From Rhodocyclaceae bacterium (GTDB taxonomy: Bacteria; Pseudomonadota; Gammaproteobacteria; Burkholderiales; Rhodocyclaceae): DNA of 64,000 nucleotides. Positions 24,790 through 34,852 of this stretch are shown in pieces; within the stretch, counting starts at the first letter, position 1, and each line of letters starts with the position of its first letter. Made by a program: the position numbers and the translations under genes. The notes under the pieces were generated by a model that worked only from the letters and a program-made list of their open reading frames with translations, was not told where the DNA came from and did no database searches. Location: positions 113,223 through 177,222 of the forward strand of contig JAGWTC010000003.1 in NCBI GenBank assembly GCA_028869135.1, in the 5' to 3' direction.

Positions 24790-27561
24790 TCAGAGCGTCT
24801 TCAGCAGTTCGCCGACTTCCGCCTGCCGGGCGTACTTGTCGCCGAGCTTGCTCAGGGTTTCCAGCTCGGTGCGGGCGCCCTTCTTGTCACCGCCCTTGAT
24901 CAGGGCACGAGCAAGGTTGAAACGGATATCACCATCCTGCGGCGCCAGCTCGACGGCCTTGCGCAGCAGCTCGGTGCCCGTGGCAAGCTGCCCATGCTCG
25001 ACTTGCAGCATGCCCAGGGTATCCATCAGCGCCGGCTGATTCGGGGCGAGTCGATTGGCCTGCTCGGCATAGCCGATGGCCTTGACGTCACCCGTCTGGC
25101 CGAGCACCCAGGCGAGGTCATTGAGTATCGCGGCATTATTGGGCTGCACTTCGAGCACGCGGCGATAGTAGGCGGCCGCCTGGGCGTACTCCTTGCGCTT
25201 GGCGGCCTGACCGGCGAGATAAACCGGGAAGGACACATCCTTGGGGTGGGACTTGAGCCAGCCATCGGCGAGCTTGCCCGCCTCCACCGTCTGGCCGCCG
25301 GCATTCAGCGCAGTGTGCAGACGCAGCGCCAGCTCGCCGCTGTCGGGCAGCTTCGCAAGACCGTTGCGATACGCCGTCTGGGCCTCGCTCCAGTGCTGCT
25401 GCGTCGCATTGATGTCGCCTTCGAGAAGATAGCCAATCGCCTGCTTGGGCTCCTGCTTCTGGATCGCCAGCGCGCCCTTCTGCGCTTCGGCATAACGCTT
25501 GTCCTCGACATCGAGCACGACCATGGCGCGCTGCAGCAGCACCGCATTCGGCTGGGCAGCCAGACCACGGTTCAGCGCCTCGCGCGCGCCTTCGCGATTC
25601 TTGGCGGCCAGTTGCACTTCGGCCAGGCGCAGATAAGGCTGCGGCGTATTCGGCAGCAGCGTCGCCAGCCTGGTGTAGATCGTCGTAGCCTGATTGAAGT
25701 CTCCGCCGTCCTGCATGGCGCGGCCGGCCGCGTCGAGCACCTCGGGGCGATCCGGCAAGGCCTGCAAGGCCTCCTGGGCAGCGGCCACGGCGGCCTTCGT
25801 ATCCTTTTGGCGCAGCGAGTAGGCAATCATCGCAACCCGCGGCGTCACATCGGTCGGCGCCGCAGCGACGGCGCGCTTGATCAGATCCACCGTGCCCTGC
25901 CCGCCCTTGCCCTCGCGATCATTCAGTTCGGCGAGCGACAGCAGGGCCTGCACATTCTTGGGATCCTTCGCCAGGACGGCATTGAAGCGCGCGGCAGCCT
26001 GATCGGGCTTCTTGTCGATCAGATCCAGACGCGCCAGGGCCGCGGCGGCCGGAAAGTAGGCCGGGTCGCGGCTCAGTGCCTGTTCCAGACTATGGCGCGC
26101 GCCTGCAACGTCGCCCTTGCCATGCAGCGCGACGGCGCGCAGATTGTAGACGGCGAGGTTGTCCGGCTGCTTTTTCTCCAGAGCGGCAATCGCCTTCAAG
26201 GCCTGATCGAAACGCTTCTGATTGAGGTTGGTTGCGATCAGGGCCATGTCGGCCGACGTGCCCTTGTCGGTGGCCGCAATGTCCTCCAGCTCGCCCGTGC
26301 CACGGTTGTCGCCACGCGCCACCTGGATCATGGCCAGCGCCGTGCGACTGCCCGTATTGCCCGGATCGATCTTGTTCACACGACTGAAATAGCTCTCGGC
26401 CCGGGCGCTGTCGCCTGCCTGCATGTAGGCTTCGCCGGCCAGCGTCAGCAAGGCGGCAGAAGGTTCCTTCCCCTCCAGCGCAGGCTGCAGTGCGGCAATC
26501 GCCTTGTTGACCTGTCCGGTGCGCATATAGGACTTCACCAGCATGCGGCGTCCGAATTCGGACTCGGGGTTGCGCGCCACGGCCTGCGAAAGATATTCCT
26601 GCGCCTGCAGATCGGAACGGCTCTCGAATTCGACCGCGCCCGCGAGCTGCAGGACGCGCGGATCGTTCGGCGCCGAACGCAGCAGCGTCTGCGCCGACTC
26701 CCTCGCGGCAGCCAGATTCTTCTGCTGCAGCGCGACCAGCCCTTGCATGTAGACCGTTTGCGGACTCTTCGGGTCTGCCTTCTGCATGGCCTCCAGTTGC
26801 TGCTGGGCAGCATCCAGCTTGCCCTGCTGCAGGCTGGCGACGATCAGCGCGCTATGGGCGGCAATCGCGGTCGGGCGAATTTCCAGCACGGACCGATATG
26901 TCGCCAGCGCCGCGTCCATCTCGCCCGTGAACGTCTGCAGGTTGGCGCGGAACAGCAGCGCATCGACGTCCTTGGGATTTTTTGTCAGGACGCCATCGAC
27001 AATCGCCCGGGCACCGGGAACGTCATGCGCTGCAACCTTGAGGCGGGCCTGTCCCAGCAAGGCCGGCACATAGTCGGGCTGGGCAGCGGCGGCGGCAGCA
27101 AAGGCGGCGTCGGCCTGTTCCAGCTTGCCCTGGGCCGCGTAGGCAACGCCAACGCTGGTCTTGAGGTCCGCGCGATCGTGCGGATCGGCAGGCTCCACAG
27201 CGCCGTACTCGTCCGTGAGCTTCTTGAACTGGCCTCGGCCGGCCAGGCTGCGCGCCATCAGCACCGCAATCTTGTCCACGCTGAATTTGAGATCGGCGGC
27301 TTTTTTCAACTCGACTTCGGCATTCGCGAGATCGCCGCTCTCCAGCAAGGCGCGGCCCAGCAGAAAGCGCGCTTCGGCGAGATCCGGATTCTTGGCCAGC
27401 GCGTTCTTCAGCTCGATGCTGGCGGCGGTGGGGTCTTGCTTGTCCAGATGCTGACGGGCGGACTCGATCAGCTTTTCCGGACTGTCGCCACAGGCAGCCA
27501 GGAAGACTGTCACGGCAATCGCCGCAGCAATTCGGTTAAAGCCATGGGAAGGGTTGGGCAT
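24790..27561 (-). CDS. prsT: PEP-CTERM system TPR-repeat lipoprotein
   Basis: Long protein of 923 residues built almost wholly of tetratricopeptide repeats. The signal ends in lipobox LAAC (Cys24), so the protein is a lipoprotein. About 25 repeats with the alternating helix pattern (Gly/Ala at position 8, Ala at 20) follow; clear units are ALLTLAGEAYMQAGDSARAE and AILNDLAWVLGQTGDVKAIG. This matches the PrsT family encoded beside PrsK/PrsR. TPR lipoproteins such as AlgK and PgaA's N-terminus scaffold polysaccharide export in the periplasm, so scaffolding is likely. The DNA keeps the tandem pattern only weakly, since it is old protein-level repetition. Confidence 0.94.
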   Translation of the reverse strand: MPNPSHGFNRIAAAIAVTVFLAACGDSPEKLIESARQHLDKQDPTAASIELKNALAKNPDLAEARFLLGRALLESGDLANAEVELKKAADLKFSVDKIAVLMARSLAGRGQFKKLTDEYGAVEPADPHDRADLKTSVGVAYAAQGKLEQADAAFAAAAAAQPDYVPALLGQARLKVAAHDVPGARAIVDGVLTKNPKDVDALLFRANLQTFTGEMDAALATYRSVLEIRPTAIAAHSALIVASLQQGKLDAAQQQLEAMQKADPKSPQTVYMQGLVALQQKNLAAARESAQTLLRSAPNDPRVLQLAGAVEFESRSDLQAQEYLSQAVARNPESEFGRRMLVKSYMRTGQVNKAIAALQPALEGKEPSAALLTLAGEAYMQAGDSARAESYFSRVNKIDPGNTGSRTALAMIQVARGDNRGTGELEDIAATDKGTSADMALIATNLNQKRFDQALKAIAALEKKQPDNLAVYNLRAVALHGKGDVAGARHSLEQALSRDPAYFPAAAALARLDLIDKKPDQAAARFNAVLAKDPKNVQALLSLAELNDREGKGGQGTVDLIKRAVAAAPTDVTPRVAMIAYSLRQKDTKAAVAAAQEALQALPDRPEVLDAAGRAMQDGGDFNQATTIYTRLATLLPNTPQPYLRLAEVQLAAKNREGAREALNRGLAAQPNAVLLQRAMVVLDVEDKRYAEAQKGALAIQKQEPKQAIGYLLEGDINATQQHWSEAQTAYRNGLAKLPDSGELALRLHTALNAGGQTVEAGKLADGWLKSHPKDVSFPVYLAGQAAKRKEYAQAAAYYRRVLEVQPNNAAILNDLAWVLGQTGDVKAIGYAEQANRLAPNQPALMDTLGMLQVEHGQLATGTELLRKAVELAPQDGDIRFNLARALIKGGDKKGARTELETLSKLGDKYARQAEVGELLKTL

Positions 27562-27605
27562 ATCGATCTCGCTTTTCCGGTTCTGTCGCGCTATTGAAAG
27601 AGGGT

Positions 27606-28967
27606 CTATTGCTTCAGGCCAAAACGATGCATCAGGTCGTACAAGGTCGGACGGCTGACGCCGAGCATCTCGGCGGCCTTGACCACATTGCCGTTGCTCC
27701 TTCCGAGCGCCGCCAGAATGGCGCGTCGCTCGGCCTCGTCGCGGATTTGCCGCAGATCCAGGATGGGCGCCTCGCCGTCGGGCGGCAGCTCAAGGCCAAT
27801 GTCGTCGGCGGTGATATGCCCACCCTCGGACATGATCACCGCGCGCTTGAGGCAGTTTTCCAGCTCGCGCACATTGCCGGGCCAGCGATGCGTTTCGATC
27901 ACGCGCAAGGCGTCCTCGCGCAACAGCAGCGAGCCGCGATTGTTCTCCGCGGCAAAACGCTTGACGAAGGCGTGCGACAGCAGGGACACGTCGCCGAGAC
28001 GATCGCGCAGCGGGGGAATCTCGACAACGATCTCGGCCAGTCGGTAGTAGAGATCCTCGCGGAAGCGCCCTTCCTTGATCAAGGTCTTGAGGTCCTGATG
28101 GGTGGCGCAAACAATGCGCACATCAACCGGAATTTCGTGGCGACCGCCGACACGCTCGACCACGCGTTCCTGCAGGAAGCGCAGCAGCTTGGCCTGCAAG
28201 GGCATGGGCAGATCGCCGATTTCATCGAGGAAAAGCGTGCCACCGTCCGCAGTTTCGATCTTGCCCGGCGTGGTCTTCACCGCGCCGGTGAATGCGCCTT
28301 TCTCGTAACCGAAAAGCTCGGACTCAAGCAGGTTTTCGGGAATCGCCGCGCAATTGATGGCGACGAAACGCTCGTCGCGCCGCGACGAACTGCCGTGCAG
28401 GCCGCGCGCCAGCACCTCCTTGCCGGTGCCGCTTTCGCCGAGGAAAAGCACCGTCGCGTTGCTGGTCGCCACCTTCTCCACCGTGCGACACAGCTTCAGC
28501 ATGGCCGGGTCGCGTGTGATCAGGCCGCCCAGCGCATCCGGCTGCTGCATGGCCTGCAGACGATGATTTTCCTGCTGCAGGTCGTGCAGGCGAAAGGCGC
28601 GCTCCACCGTCAGGCTGAGTATCTCCGGCTCGAAAGGCTTGGCGAAGAAATCGTAGGCGCCTAGCGCCACCGCGCGCAGGGCGTTGGCCTGATCGTTCTG
28701 GCCGGTCAGCACGATCACCTTGGTATCGGGCGCGGCCTCAAGAATCTGCTGCAACAGCGCAAAGCCTTCAGAAACCGAATCGGCATCGGGCGGCAGGCCG
28801 AGGTCCATGGTCACCACGGCGGGCGCATTGCGGCGTATCTGCACGAGCGCGCTTTCGCGATCGTCCGCGAGCAGTGTTTCGTACTGGTCGAATGCCCAGC
28901 GAATCTGCTTTTGCAGGGCCGGGTCGTCCTCGACGATCAATAGTGGGCGGGGTTTCTCTGAACTCAT
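27606..28967 (-). CDS. prsR: PEP-CTERM system sigma-54-dependent response regulator PrsR
   Basis: NtrC-type regulator of 453 residues. The receiver has Asp14/Asp15, phospho-acceptor Asp55 (TMDLGLPP) and Lys110 (FAKPF). The AAA+ domain has Walker A GESGTGKE (177-184) and GAFTGA (224-229), which contacts sigma-54. A Fis-type helix-turn-helix ends the chain (GNVVKAAEMLGVSRPTLYDL). It overlaps prsK as ATGA. In Zoogloea and relatives PrsK/PrsR with RpoN have been reported to control PEP-CTERM genes and flocculation. Candidate target here is the -24/-12 site at 20042. Confidence 0.96.
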   Translation of the reverse strand: MSSEKPRPLLIVEDDPALQKQIRWAFDQYETLLADDRESALVQIRRNAPAVVTMDLGLPPDADSVSEGFALLQQILEAAPDTKVIVLTGQNDQANALRAVALGAYDFFAKPFEPEILSLTVERAFRLHDLQQENHRLQAMQQPDALGGLITRDPAMLKLCRTVEKVATSNATVLFLGESGTGKEVLARGLHGSSSRRDERFVAINCAAIPENLLESELFGYEKGAFTGAVKTTPGKIETADGGTLFLDEIGDLPMPLQAKLLRFLQERVVERVGGRHEIPVDVRIVCATHQDLKTLIKEGRFREDLYYRLAEIVVEIPPLRDRLGDVSLLSHAFVKRFAAENNRGSLLLREDALRVIETHRWPGNVRELENCLKRAVIMSEGGHITADDIGLELPPDGEAPILDLRQIRDEAERRAILAALGRSNGNVVKAAEMLGVSRPTLYDLMHRFGLKQ

Positions 28968-31075
28968 GCCATCTCCAAACGCTGCACATCCGATTCGTTG
29001 CGAATTTCAAACAGGGGGAAGACCATCGTCACGCGCGTGCCAACACCCAGCTCGCTGCCGACGTCGATACGCCCTCCCAGCTCCTGCACATACTGAAAGC
29101 TTTCGTAGGCGCCAATGCCCATGCCGGCCTCCTTGGTGGTCTGGAAGGGCTTGAACAGGCGATCGCGCAGGAACTCCGGCGCCATGCCCTTGCCCGTGTC
29201 CGTGACCTCGACCCGCGCCATCCCTTCATGCACGTCGAGCAGCACGGCGATGCTGCCATCGGGCGGCGTCGCGTCCAGCGCATTCTGGATGACATGGCCG
29301 ATGACGCGCTCGATGCGCTCCTCATGGCCGCGCGCCATGATGCCGTCCTGCAACGTCAGGGAAAGCGCCGGCGCCTGCGCCGCCTTGTCCTGCTGGATGC
29401 GCCGGATAATGGCCGCCAGATTGACGCCAAAGGTGCCTGCCACCGGCGTTGCGCCGGCGCGCAATTGCAGCATCAGTTGCCGCATGCGTTCGACGGAGTG
29501 CTGGACGGTCAGCAGCATGTCCTGCTGGAATTCGGGATTGTCGCGATGACGCTCGGCGTTCTTCACCATCAGCGAGAGCTGGGTAATGATGTTCTTGAGA
29601 TCGTGGACCACGAAGGCCGACATGCGGTTGAAGGCGTCGAACTTGCGCGCTTCGAGCAGAGCCTCGGTCGCCTGCATCTGGGCGATGAAGCCGGCCGCCT
29701 GCCGTCCCGCGGTCTTGAGCAGGTCGTTGACCTCCCAGTCAACATCGAGCGAGGTGCGGGCCGTGTGCAACACGACGAAACCGATCAGATCGCGCCCCGT
29801 CGTCAGCGGCACGATCAGCCAGGCGTTCGGCAAGGCCACCAGCCAGTCCGGAAACAGCACGCCGTTGTAGCGCCCCGGCATGTGCCGGTATTCCTCCATG
29901 TTGACGACCCAGCCGCTTTCGTTGAGAAAGTTCACCAGCGAGGCGTCGACGCGCGTCTCTTCGCTCACCTCGGGCGAGTTCCAGCGTGCCGCCTGGGCAA
30001 AACGCTGTCCGCCTGAATCGCGCAGCCACAGCGCGCCGGCAGGACTTTCCACCATGTCGGCCAGGCCTCGGATCACATGTTGCCCCACTTCCTGCGCCTG
30101 TCCTTCGACGGCCAGGGCCTTGGTGAACTTCAACCACTCCTGGCGATAGTCGTAGCGGTAACGAAAGAAATGCTTGCTGACCCAGACCCGGACGCGGGCG
30201 CGCATGGCGCCGGAAAAGGCGACGAAGGCGAGCAGCAGCAGCGCCGCGAAAAAAACCATCAATTGCAGCGCCCGTCCCCATTCGCCTCCGAAATAGCGGA
30301 CGTAGTAGCCGGCGGCGGCCACGAACAGCAGATAGGCGCCCACCAGCAGCAGCGTGGTTGAATGGAACACGGCCGTCTGCGACAGCGTCAGGCGGATGGC
30401 CCGCTGCTTGTTGCGCGCGATCGACAGCGCAATCAGCGGCAGCACCATGGCCACCACGAAACCGCGAATGGCCAGCACATCGCCGTCGAGGCGGCTGAAC
30501 AGGAGCGCATCGGAATACAGGTGCAGATCGAAAACAAAGACCGCCGCCAATCCGAGCCACAGCGGCTTGAAACTCCAGCGCGCATCCGCATCGGCATTGC
30601 GCAGCAATTGCTCGATCAGCACCAGCATGTACACGGCCATGGCCAGCCCCGACAAGGCGATGGCCTGCAGCACCGAGGCCGCCGTCGCATTCAGCCCGAT
30701 CGCGCTGAACAGGCACAGACCGAGCAGGATGCAGCCGCTCAGGACCAGCGGTCGCGAAAACAGGGCCCGCGGACCCGCCGCCGATTTTGCATCGGGGGCA
30801 TACAGCATCAGCGCAAGACACAGGAACCAGGCGCCGTAACGCAACACGTCGGCCAGCAAGTAGCCGCGTAGCGTAGGGTCGTGTTCCCTCAGGGAAAGAA
30901 GCAAGCCCAGCGCGGCCCAGATGGCGCTGAAGAGCAGTGCGCACAGCAGGGCCCGGCCGGCGCGGCCGGGTTGATGCCCGAACGGCCGGCGCTGAAGAAA
31001 GACAAAAAGCAGCAGATAGCCGAAGGCCGCGGCTCCGTAGCCCCAGCTTGCCAGCGCGGCCGTTCCGGCTTCCAT
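28964..31075 (-). CDS. prsK: PEP-CTERM system histidine kinase PrsK
   Basis: Sensor kinase of 703 residues. The first 295 residues hold about nine to ten membrane helices, the sensory part. A GAF-like domain (about 320-470) follows, then the phospho-acceptor His491 in FVVHDLKNIITQLS. The ATPase domain has N box VIQNALDATPPDGS, G1 box DTGKGMAPEF and the G2-like KEAGMGIGAYESFQYV. It partners PrsR, with which it overlaps by four bases. The signal is unknown; the polytopic N-terminus suggests something in or at the membrane. Confidence 0.96.
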   Translation of the reverse strand: MEAGTAALASWGYGAAAFGYLLLFVFLQRRPFGHQPGRAGRALLCALLFSAIWAALGLLLSLREHDPTLRGYLLADVLRYGAWFLCLALMLYAPDAKSAAGPRALFSRPLVLSGCILLGLCLFSAIGLNATAASVLQAIALSGLAMAVYMLVLIEQLLRNADADARWSFKPLWLGLAAVFVFDLHLYSDALLFSRLDGDVLAIRGFVVAMVLPLIALSIARNKQRAIRLTLSQTAVFHSTTLLLVGAYLLFVAAAGYYVRYFGGEWGRALQLMVFFAALLLLAFVAFSGAMRARVRVWVSKHFFRYRYDYRQEWLKFTKALAVEGQAQEVGQHVIRGLADMVESPAGALWLRDSGGQRFAQAARWNSPEVSEETRVDASLVNFLNESGWVVNMEEYRHMPGRYNGVLFPDWLVALPNAWLIVPLTTGRDLIGFVVLHTARTSLDVDWEVNDLLKTAGRQAAGFIAQMQATEALLEARKFDAFNRMSAFVVHDLKNIITQLSLMVKNAERHRDNPEFQQDMLLTVQHSVERMRQLMLQLRAGATPVAGTFGVNLAAIIRRIQQDKAAQAPALSLTLQDGIMARGHEERIERVIGHVIQNALDATPPDGSIAVLLDVHEGMARVEVTDTGKGMAPEFLRDRLFKPFQTTKEAGMGIGAYESFQYVQELGGRIDVGSELGVGTRVTMVFPLFEIRNESDVQRLEMA

Positions 31076-31108
31076 CAGCGTGCCCGGTGGAAAGCCGGTT
31101 GCGCCTTG

Positions 31109-32497
31109 CTACTGGGCACCCTTGCCTCCGACCACGACGCTCACGGTTTCGAACAACACCACCAGATCCAGCAGCAGCGTGTGGTTCTTCACATAGTAGA
31201 GATCGTATTGCAGCTTGTGTACCGCATCGTCGACCGAGGCGCCATAGTGGTAGCGCACCTGCGCCCAGCCGGTAACGCCGGGCTTGACGCTGTGCCGCAC
31301 CGTGTAGAAAGGAATTTCCCTGGTCAGCTTGTCGACGAAAAACGGGCGCTCCGGGCGCGGTCCGACCATGCTCATGTCGCCCTTGAGCACGCAGTAAAGT
31401 TGCGGCAGTTCATCGATGCGCACCTTGCGGATGAAGCGGCCGACACGCGTCACGCGATCGTCGTTGGCCGTCGCCCAGCGCGGCTTGCCGTCGCTTTCCG
31501 CATCGTTGCGCATGCTGCGGAACTTGATGACGTTGAACAGACGCCCGTTGAGTCCGACACGCTCCTGCTTGTAGAACACCGGGCCGCCGTCCTCGAACAG
31601 GATCAGCAGCGCGGTGATAAGCATGACGGGCGACACCAGAATCAGCATCGTCAATGCGAAAGCGTAGTCGAAGGCGCGCTTGATGGTAGTGCGGATGATG
31701 CCCTGATTGAAGCCTTCGCCGAAGATCAGCCAGCCGGCCTTCAGCGCATCGATGCGAATCTGGCCGAGCATGCTCTCGAAATGGCTGGACAGGTCCATGA
31801 CCTTGACGCCGGAAATCCGGCAATCGAGCAGTTCGCGCAAGGGCAGCACACCACCCCGGCGCTCGCGTACTGCCACGATGATTTCATCCACCTTCAAGGC
31901 GGTCGCCGTGTCGGACAGGGACATGTCCCGCGTCAGCACGCGCTGCGGCTGCACATGCACTTCTTCGTCGGGGTGGCCCGGGTAGAAACCGCTGATTTCT
32001 ACGGACGGATCGTCAAGCCCCAGCGAATCGGCCACGCTCTTGGCCTCCTTGCCCACGCCGATAATCAGCACGCGGTGCAGCACCAAGGCGCCGCTGCGGT
32101 GGTGCAGCGAGCGAACGCGATTGGCGAGCATGCCGAAAATCGCTGCCATGCCGGATATTTCCAGCAGATGCCGGTTCAGCTCGGTTTCGGGAAGCAAGAC
32201 CAGCAACAGGTAGGCCACCGGCACCGACAAATGCAGCGACAGCACCGCACGCGCACGCGTGTCCTCGACGGTGCGGCTGTGTATCCGCTGGTACATGCCC
32301 AGCCAACTGTTCAACGCGAGCATGGTCAAGGCCAGCAGCAGCGCGTACGCAATGACGGCATAGATACTGACCGGCAGGCCACTGCGCCACCAGAACGCAG
32401 CGATCAGGACGCCGACAAACACAAACCCGAAATCAAGGGCCGCCTGCAGCAACGTATGCAGACGCATGCCGTGACCGAGCACCATCGTTGTAGCCAA
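31109..32497 (-). CDS. XrtA-associated polyprenyl-phosphate hexose-1-phosphate transferase (EpsB/WcaJ type)
   Basis: Priming sugar transferase of 462 residues that would load the first hexose-1-phosphate on undecaprenyl phosphate. Four N-terminal helices and a CoA-binding-like domain (RVLIIGVGKEAKSVADSLG) precede the catalytic part: KRAFDYAFALTMLILVSP, VIKFRSMRNDAE, RKVRIDELPQLYCVLKGDMS and VGPRPERPFFV. The frame opens at TTG 32497 with GGGGGA four to five bases upstream; the ATG at 32485 has no ribosome site, so the TTG is preferred. It precedes prsK by 33 bases. A TTGACA-like -35 element lies upstream around 32560-32565 without a good -10. Confidence 0.92.
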   Translation of the reverse strand: MATTMVLGHGMRLHTLLQAALDFGFVFVGVLIAAFWWRSGLPVSIYAVIAYALLLALTMLALNSWLGMYQRIHSRTVEDTRARAVLSLHLSVPVAYLLLVLLPETELNRHLLEISGMAAIFGMLANRVRSLHHRSGALVLHRVLIIGVGKEAKSVADSLGLDDPSVEISGFYPGHPDEEVHVQPQRVLTRDMSLSDTATALKVDEIIVAVRERRGGVLPLRELLDCRISGVKVMDLSSHFESMLGQIRIDALKAGWLIFGEGFNQGIIRTTIKRAFDYAFALTMLILVSPVMLITALLILFEDGGPVFYKQERVGLNGRLFNVIKFRSMRNDAESDGKPRWATANDDRVTRVGRFIRKVRIDELPQLYCVLKGDMSMVGPRPERPFFVDKLTREIPFYTVRHSVKPGVTGWAQVRYHYGASVDDAVHKLQYDLYYVKNHTLLLDLVVLFETVSVVVGGKGAQ

Positions 32498-32634
32498 GTT
32501 TCCCCCGGGCAGTTCGGTGAGTCGAACGGAAGACTGTGCCCGGCGTTTTTAACAGGCACATGTCAATATTTTTATTGGAAAATGATAGCTGTCGAATACG
32601 TTTTTATCAATACTAAAACGCACTCAAAATTCAC

Positions 32635-32666
32635 TTTTCCGCAAGCAGAGCGCTTTTGCAGGAAAA
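32635..32666. repeat. Imperfect palindrome between nagZ and the sugar transferase gene
   Basis: TTTTCCGCAA (32635-32644) pairs with TTGC-A-GGAAAA (32656-32666) with one bulged base, and the inner AAGC/GCTT can add four pairs. It lies 17 bases past the nagZ stop and more than 130 bases before the transferase start, within an AT-rich 186-base spacer. It lacks a clean U-tract on either strand, so it may be a weak bidirectional terminator or an RNA end-stabilising hairpin. Confidence 0.4.
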
Positions 32667-32683
32667 AATGAAGAAAAGTGAAG

Positions 32684-33718
32684 TCAGGCGATCAGGCCGT
32701 GGCTCGACAATTTTTTCAAATTTTGACAATACGCCGCATTGGCCTGCATCTCCCCCCAACTCGCACGCAGAGTGCCGTGCGGCCGCAGCTCAGCGATTCG
32801 GGCGCTGCGTTGCGGATCCGGGTTCGCCCGCCACTGGGAGAGCACCAGACCGGCGGCCTCCGGCGCATTGCATACCAGCAGCATGTCGCAACCGGCGCGC
32901 CAGGCGGCGCTTGCCCGTTCGAGAATGCCGCCGGCGACGCTCGCGCCTTCCATGGACAGGTCGTCGCTGAAGATCACCCCGTCAAAGCCCAACTCATCGC
33001 GCAGGATTTTCAGCCACACAGGAGAAAAGCCCGCCGGTCGGGCATCGACCGCCGGGTAGATGACGTGGGCCGGCATAATGGCGTCCACCCTGCCCTGGCG
33101 AAACGCAGCCATGTCCTCTTCGAGTTCGGTGCGCGATCGTTCGTCGACCGGCAGCGCGACATGCGAATCCGCCGCCACGTGGCCGTGCCCCGGAAAATGC
33201 TTGCCGCAGGACTTCATGCCGGCGGCATGCATGCCGCCGATGAGCGCATTCGCGAGCGCGGCGACCGCTGCCGGATCGCGGCCGAAGGAACGATCACCGA
33301 TGACCGTGCTGTTGCCATAGTCGAGGTCCAGCACCGGGGTGAAGGAAAAATCGACGCCGCAGGCCAGCAGCTCGGCCGCGAGCACCTCGCCTGTCGCGCG
33401 TGCCGCCGCCAGCCCGGCCTCCGGGCTCTGCGCATACAGCTCGCCCAGGCGCCGCATGGCGGGAATACGCGTGAACCCTTCGCGGAAACGCTGCACGCGC
33501 CCGCCTTCATGATCCACGGCAATCAGAAGCTGCGGTTCGCGCAGGGCATGTATCTCGGCGCAAAGCGCCGTCAATTGTTCCCGGTCGACATAGTTGCGGG
33601 TGAACAGAATGATGCCGCCGACCAGCGGATGGGCGAGGCGCTCTCGATCGAGATCGGTCAGGGTTGTGCCCGCGATATCGATCATCACAGGCCCCGGCGG
33701 CAGGTGCACAGGCTTCAT
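32684..33718 (-). CDS. nagZ: Beta-N-acetylhexosaminidase NagZ
   Basis: Cytoplasmic family 3 glycosidase of 344 residues that removes GlcNAc from 1,6-anhydromuropeptides during peptidoglycan recycling. Conserved parts are [13 protein letters not shown] near residue 62, [20 protein letters not shown] with the catalytic His-bearing loop, and [15 protein letters not shown] with the nucleophile Asp. I chose ATG 33718, overlapping the acpS stop as ATGA; the longer frame would run through acpS. It is the last gene of the pdxJ-acpS-nagZ run. Confidence 0.95.
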   Translation of the reverse strand: MKPVHLPPGPVMIDIAGTTLTDLDRERLAHPLVGGIILFTRNYVDREQLTALCAEIHALREPQLLIAVDHEGGRVQRFREGFTRIPAMRRLGELYAQSPEAGLAAARATGEVLAAELLACGVDFSFTPVLDLDYGNSTVIGDRSFGRDPAAVAALANALIGGMHAAGMKSCGKHFPGHGHVAADSHVALPVDERSRTELEEDMAAFRQGRVDAIMPAHVIYPAVDARPAGFSPVWLKILRDELGFDGVIFSDDLSMEGASVAGGILERASAAWRAGCDMLLVCNAPEAAGLVLSQWRANPDPQRSARIAELRPHGTLRASWGEMQANAAYCQNLKKLSSHGLIA

Positions 33719-34095
33719 GAAAGGCATTCCAGAACGACAAAAGCGACGGCGTGTTCGCGCTCGTCGCTGATGGTGAGATGCGCGCGCAACTGGCGCGCGT
33801 CGATGTAGGCGGCCAGTTCGCCGCTGAAACTGAAATAGGGTCGGCCGAGTTCGTCGTTCAGGACGGTCATCGCGGTCAACAGCGCCGGCGGGCGGATTCC
33901 GGTTCCAAGCGCCTTGCCCAACGCCTCCTTGGCGGCGAAACGCTTGGCCAGGTAGCGCGCCGGATCGGCAGCGGCGCGGCAATGCGCCTGCTCGGCGGCG
34001 GACAGCAACTTGCCGAGCGCCCGCTCGCCGTGGCGTTCGTGCATGTCGCGCATGCGCTCAATGACCACGATGTCGGTGCCGATGCCGTAGATCAC
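33715..34095 (-). CDS. acpS: Holo-[acyl-carrier-protein] synthase
   Basis: Phosphopantetheinyl transferase of 126 residues that converts apo-ACP to holo-ACP using CoA. The chain starts [16 protein letters not shown] (metal-binding Asp8) and has [16 protein letters not shown] with the second acidic residue. The start codon is GTG in a GTGA overlap with the pdxJ stop. The stop overlaps nagZ as ATGA. Its substrate AcpP is encoded about 14 kb away in the same window. Confidence 0.95.
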   Translation of the reverse strand: MIYGIGTDIVVIERMRDMHERHGERALGKLLSAAEQAHCRAAADPARYLAKRFAAKEALGKALGTGIRPPALLTAMTVLNDELGRPYFSFSGELAAYIDARQLRAHLTISDEREHAVAFVVLECLS

Positions 34096-34838
34096 TCGTC
34101 TTGCTCCGCGACGGTGATGCAGCTCAAAAAACGCTGCACGGTTTCACGGTAGCCGAACTCCAGCGCATCGGCGATCAGCGCGTGGCCGATGGATACTTCC
34201 TTCACGCCCGGCACCGCACGCAGAAAATCGGCCAGATTCTCGCGGCTGAGATCGTGGCCCGCGTTGACGTCGAGGCCCGCTTGCTGGGCCGCCCTTGCCG
34301 CTGCCGCAAAGCGCTGCAGTTGTCCCTGCTCCTGCGGACCGCCATGCGCAGCAGCGTAAGGCTCCGTGTACAGCTCGACGCGATCGGCCCCGACGTCGGC
34401 TGCGAGCGCCATGTTCTCGGGATTCGCATCCATGAACAGGCTGACGCGCACGCCGAGCGCGCGACATTCGGCGATCAGGAGGCGCAGGCGCTCGCCGTCC
34501 GCCGTCAGATCCCAGCCGTGATCGGACGTAAATTGTCCTTCGCTGTCGGGAACGAAGGTGCACTGCTGCGGGCGTACAGCGCGCACGAAATCCATGAGGT
34601 TATGAAAGGGATTGCCTTCGATGTTGAACTCGGCCTGCGGCCAGCCTTTCAGCAAGGCGGCCAATGCATGAACGTCGTCGCCACGAATGTGGCGCTCGTC
34701 CGGACGCGGATGCACCGTAATGCCGTGCGCCCCCGCTTCCAGGCACTGCGTGGCGGCACGCACCACGTCGGGAATGCCGAGGTGGCGCGAATTGCGCAGC
34801 AGCGCCACCTTGTTTACGTTGACCGAAAGCGCCGTCAT
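34092..34838 (-). CDS. pdxJ: Pyridoxine 5'-phosphate synthase
   Basis: TIM-barrel enzyme of 248 residues that condenses 1-deoxyxylulose 5-phosphate with 3-amino-1-hydroxyacetone phosphate in vitamin B6 synthesis. Visible motifs are [36 protein letters not shown] and [11 protein letters not shown]. The start is ATG 34838, six codons inside the longest frame: GGAGAG lies eight bases upstream and the resulting N-terminus matches the family's usual beginning. An upstream ATG at 34853 overlaps the recO stop as TGATG but lacks a ribosome site. The NVNK version of the phosphate-site motif, instead of NIDH, is common in the family. Confidence 0.93.
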   Translation of the reverse strand: MTALSVNVNKVALLRNSRHLGIPDVVRAATQCLEAGAHGITVHPRPDERHIRGDDVHALAALLKGWPQAEFNIEGNPFHNLMDFVRAVRPQQCTFVPDSEGQFTSDHGWDLTADGERLRLLIAECRALGVRVSLFMDANPENMALAADVGADRVELYTEPYAAAHGGPQEQGQLQRFAAAARAAQQAGLDVNAGHDLSRENLADFLRAVPGVKEVSIGHALIADALEFGYRETVQRFLSCITVAEQDE

Positions 34839-34852
34839 CGCTGAACTCTCCA

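Noticed and set aside
24790..27561. CRISPR-like or satellite repeat in the TPR gene
   Set aside because: Periodicity is at protein level (34 residues) with diverged DNA; no spaced identical repeats.
24994..27597. 867-codon plus-strand frame opposite the TPR lipoprotein gene
   Set aside because: GC-rich shadow of prsT; composition (Arg, Gly, Leu, His) and lack of domains are typical of antisense frames.
30881..32671. 596-codon plus-strand frame opposite prsK and the priming sugar transferase
   Set aside because: Covers two unrelated real genes and their spacer; Gln/His/Arg-rich shadow.
34776..34838. PdxJ with NVNK in place of the NIDH motif as a damaged enzyme
   Set aside because: The NVNK/NINK version is widespread in the family, and the other motifs are intact.
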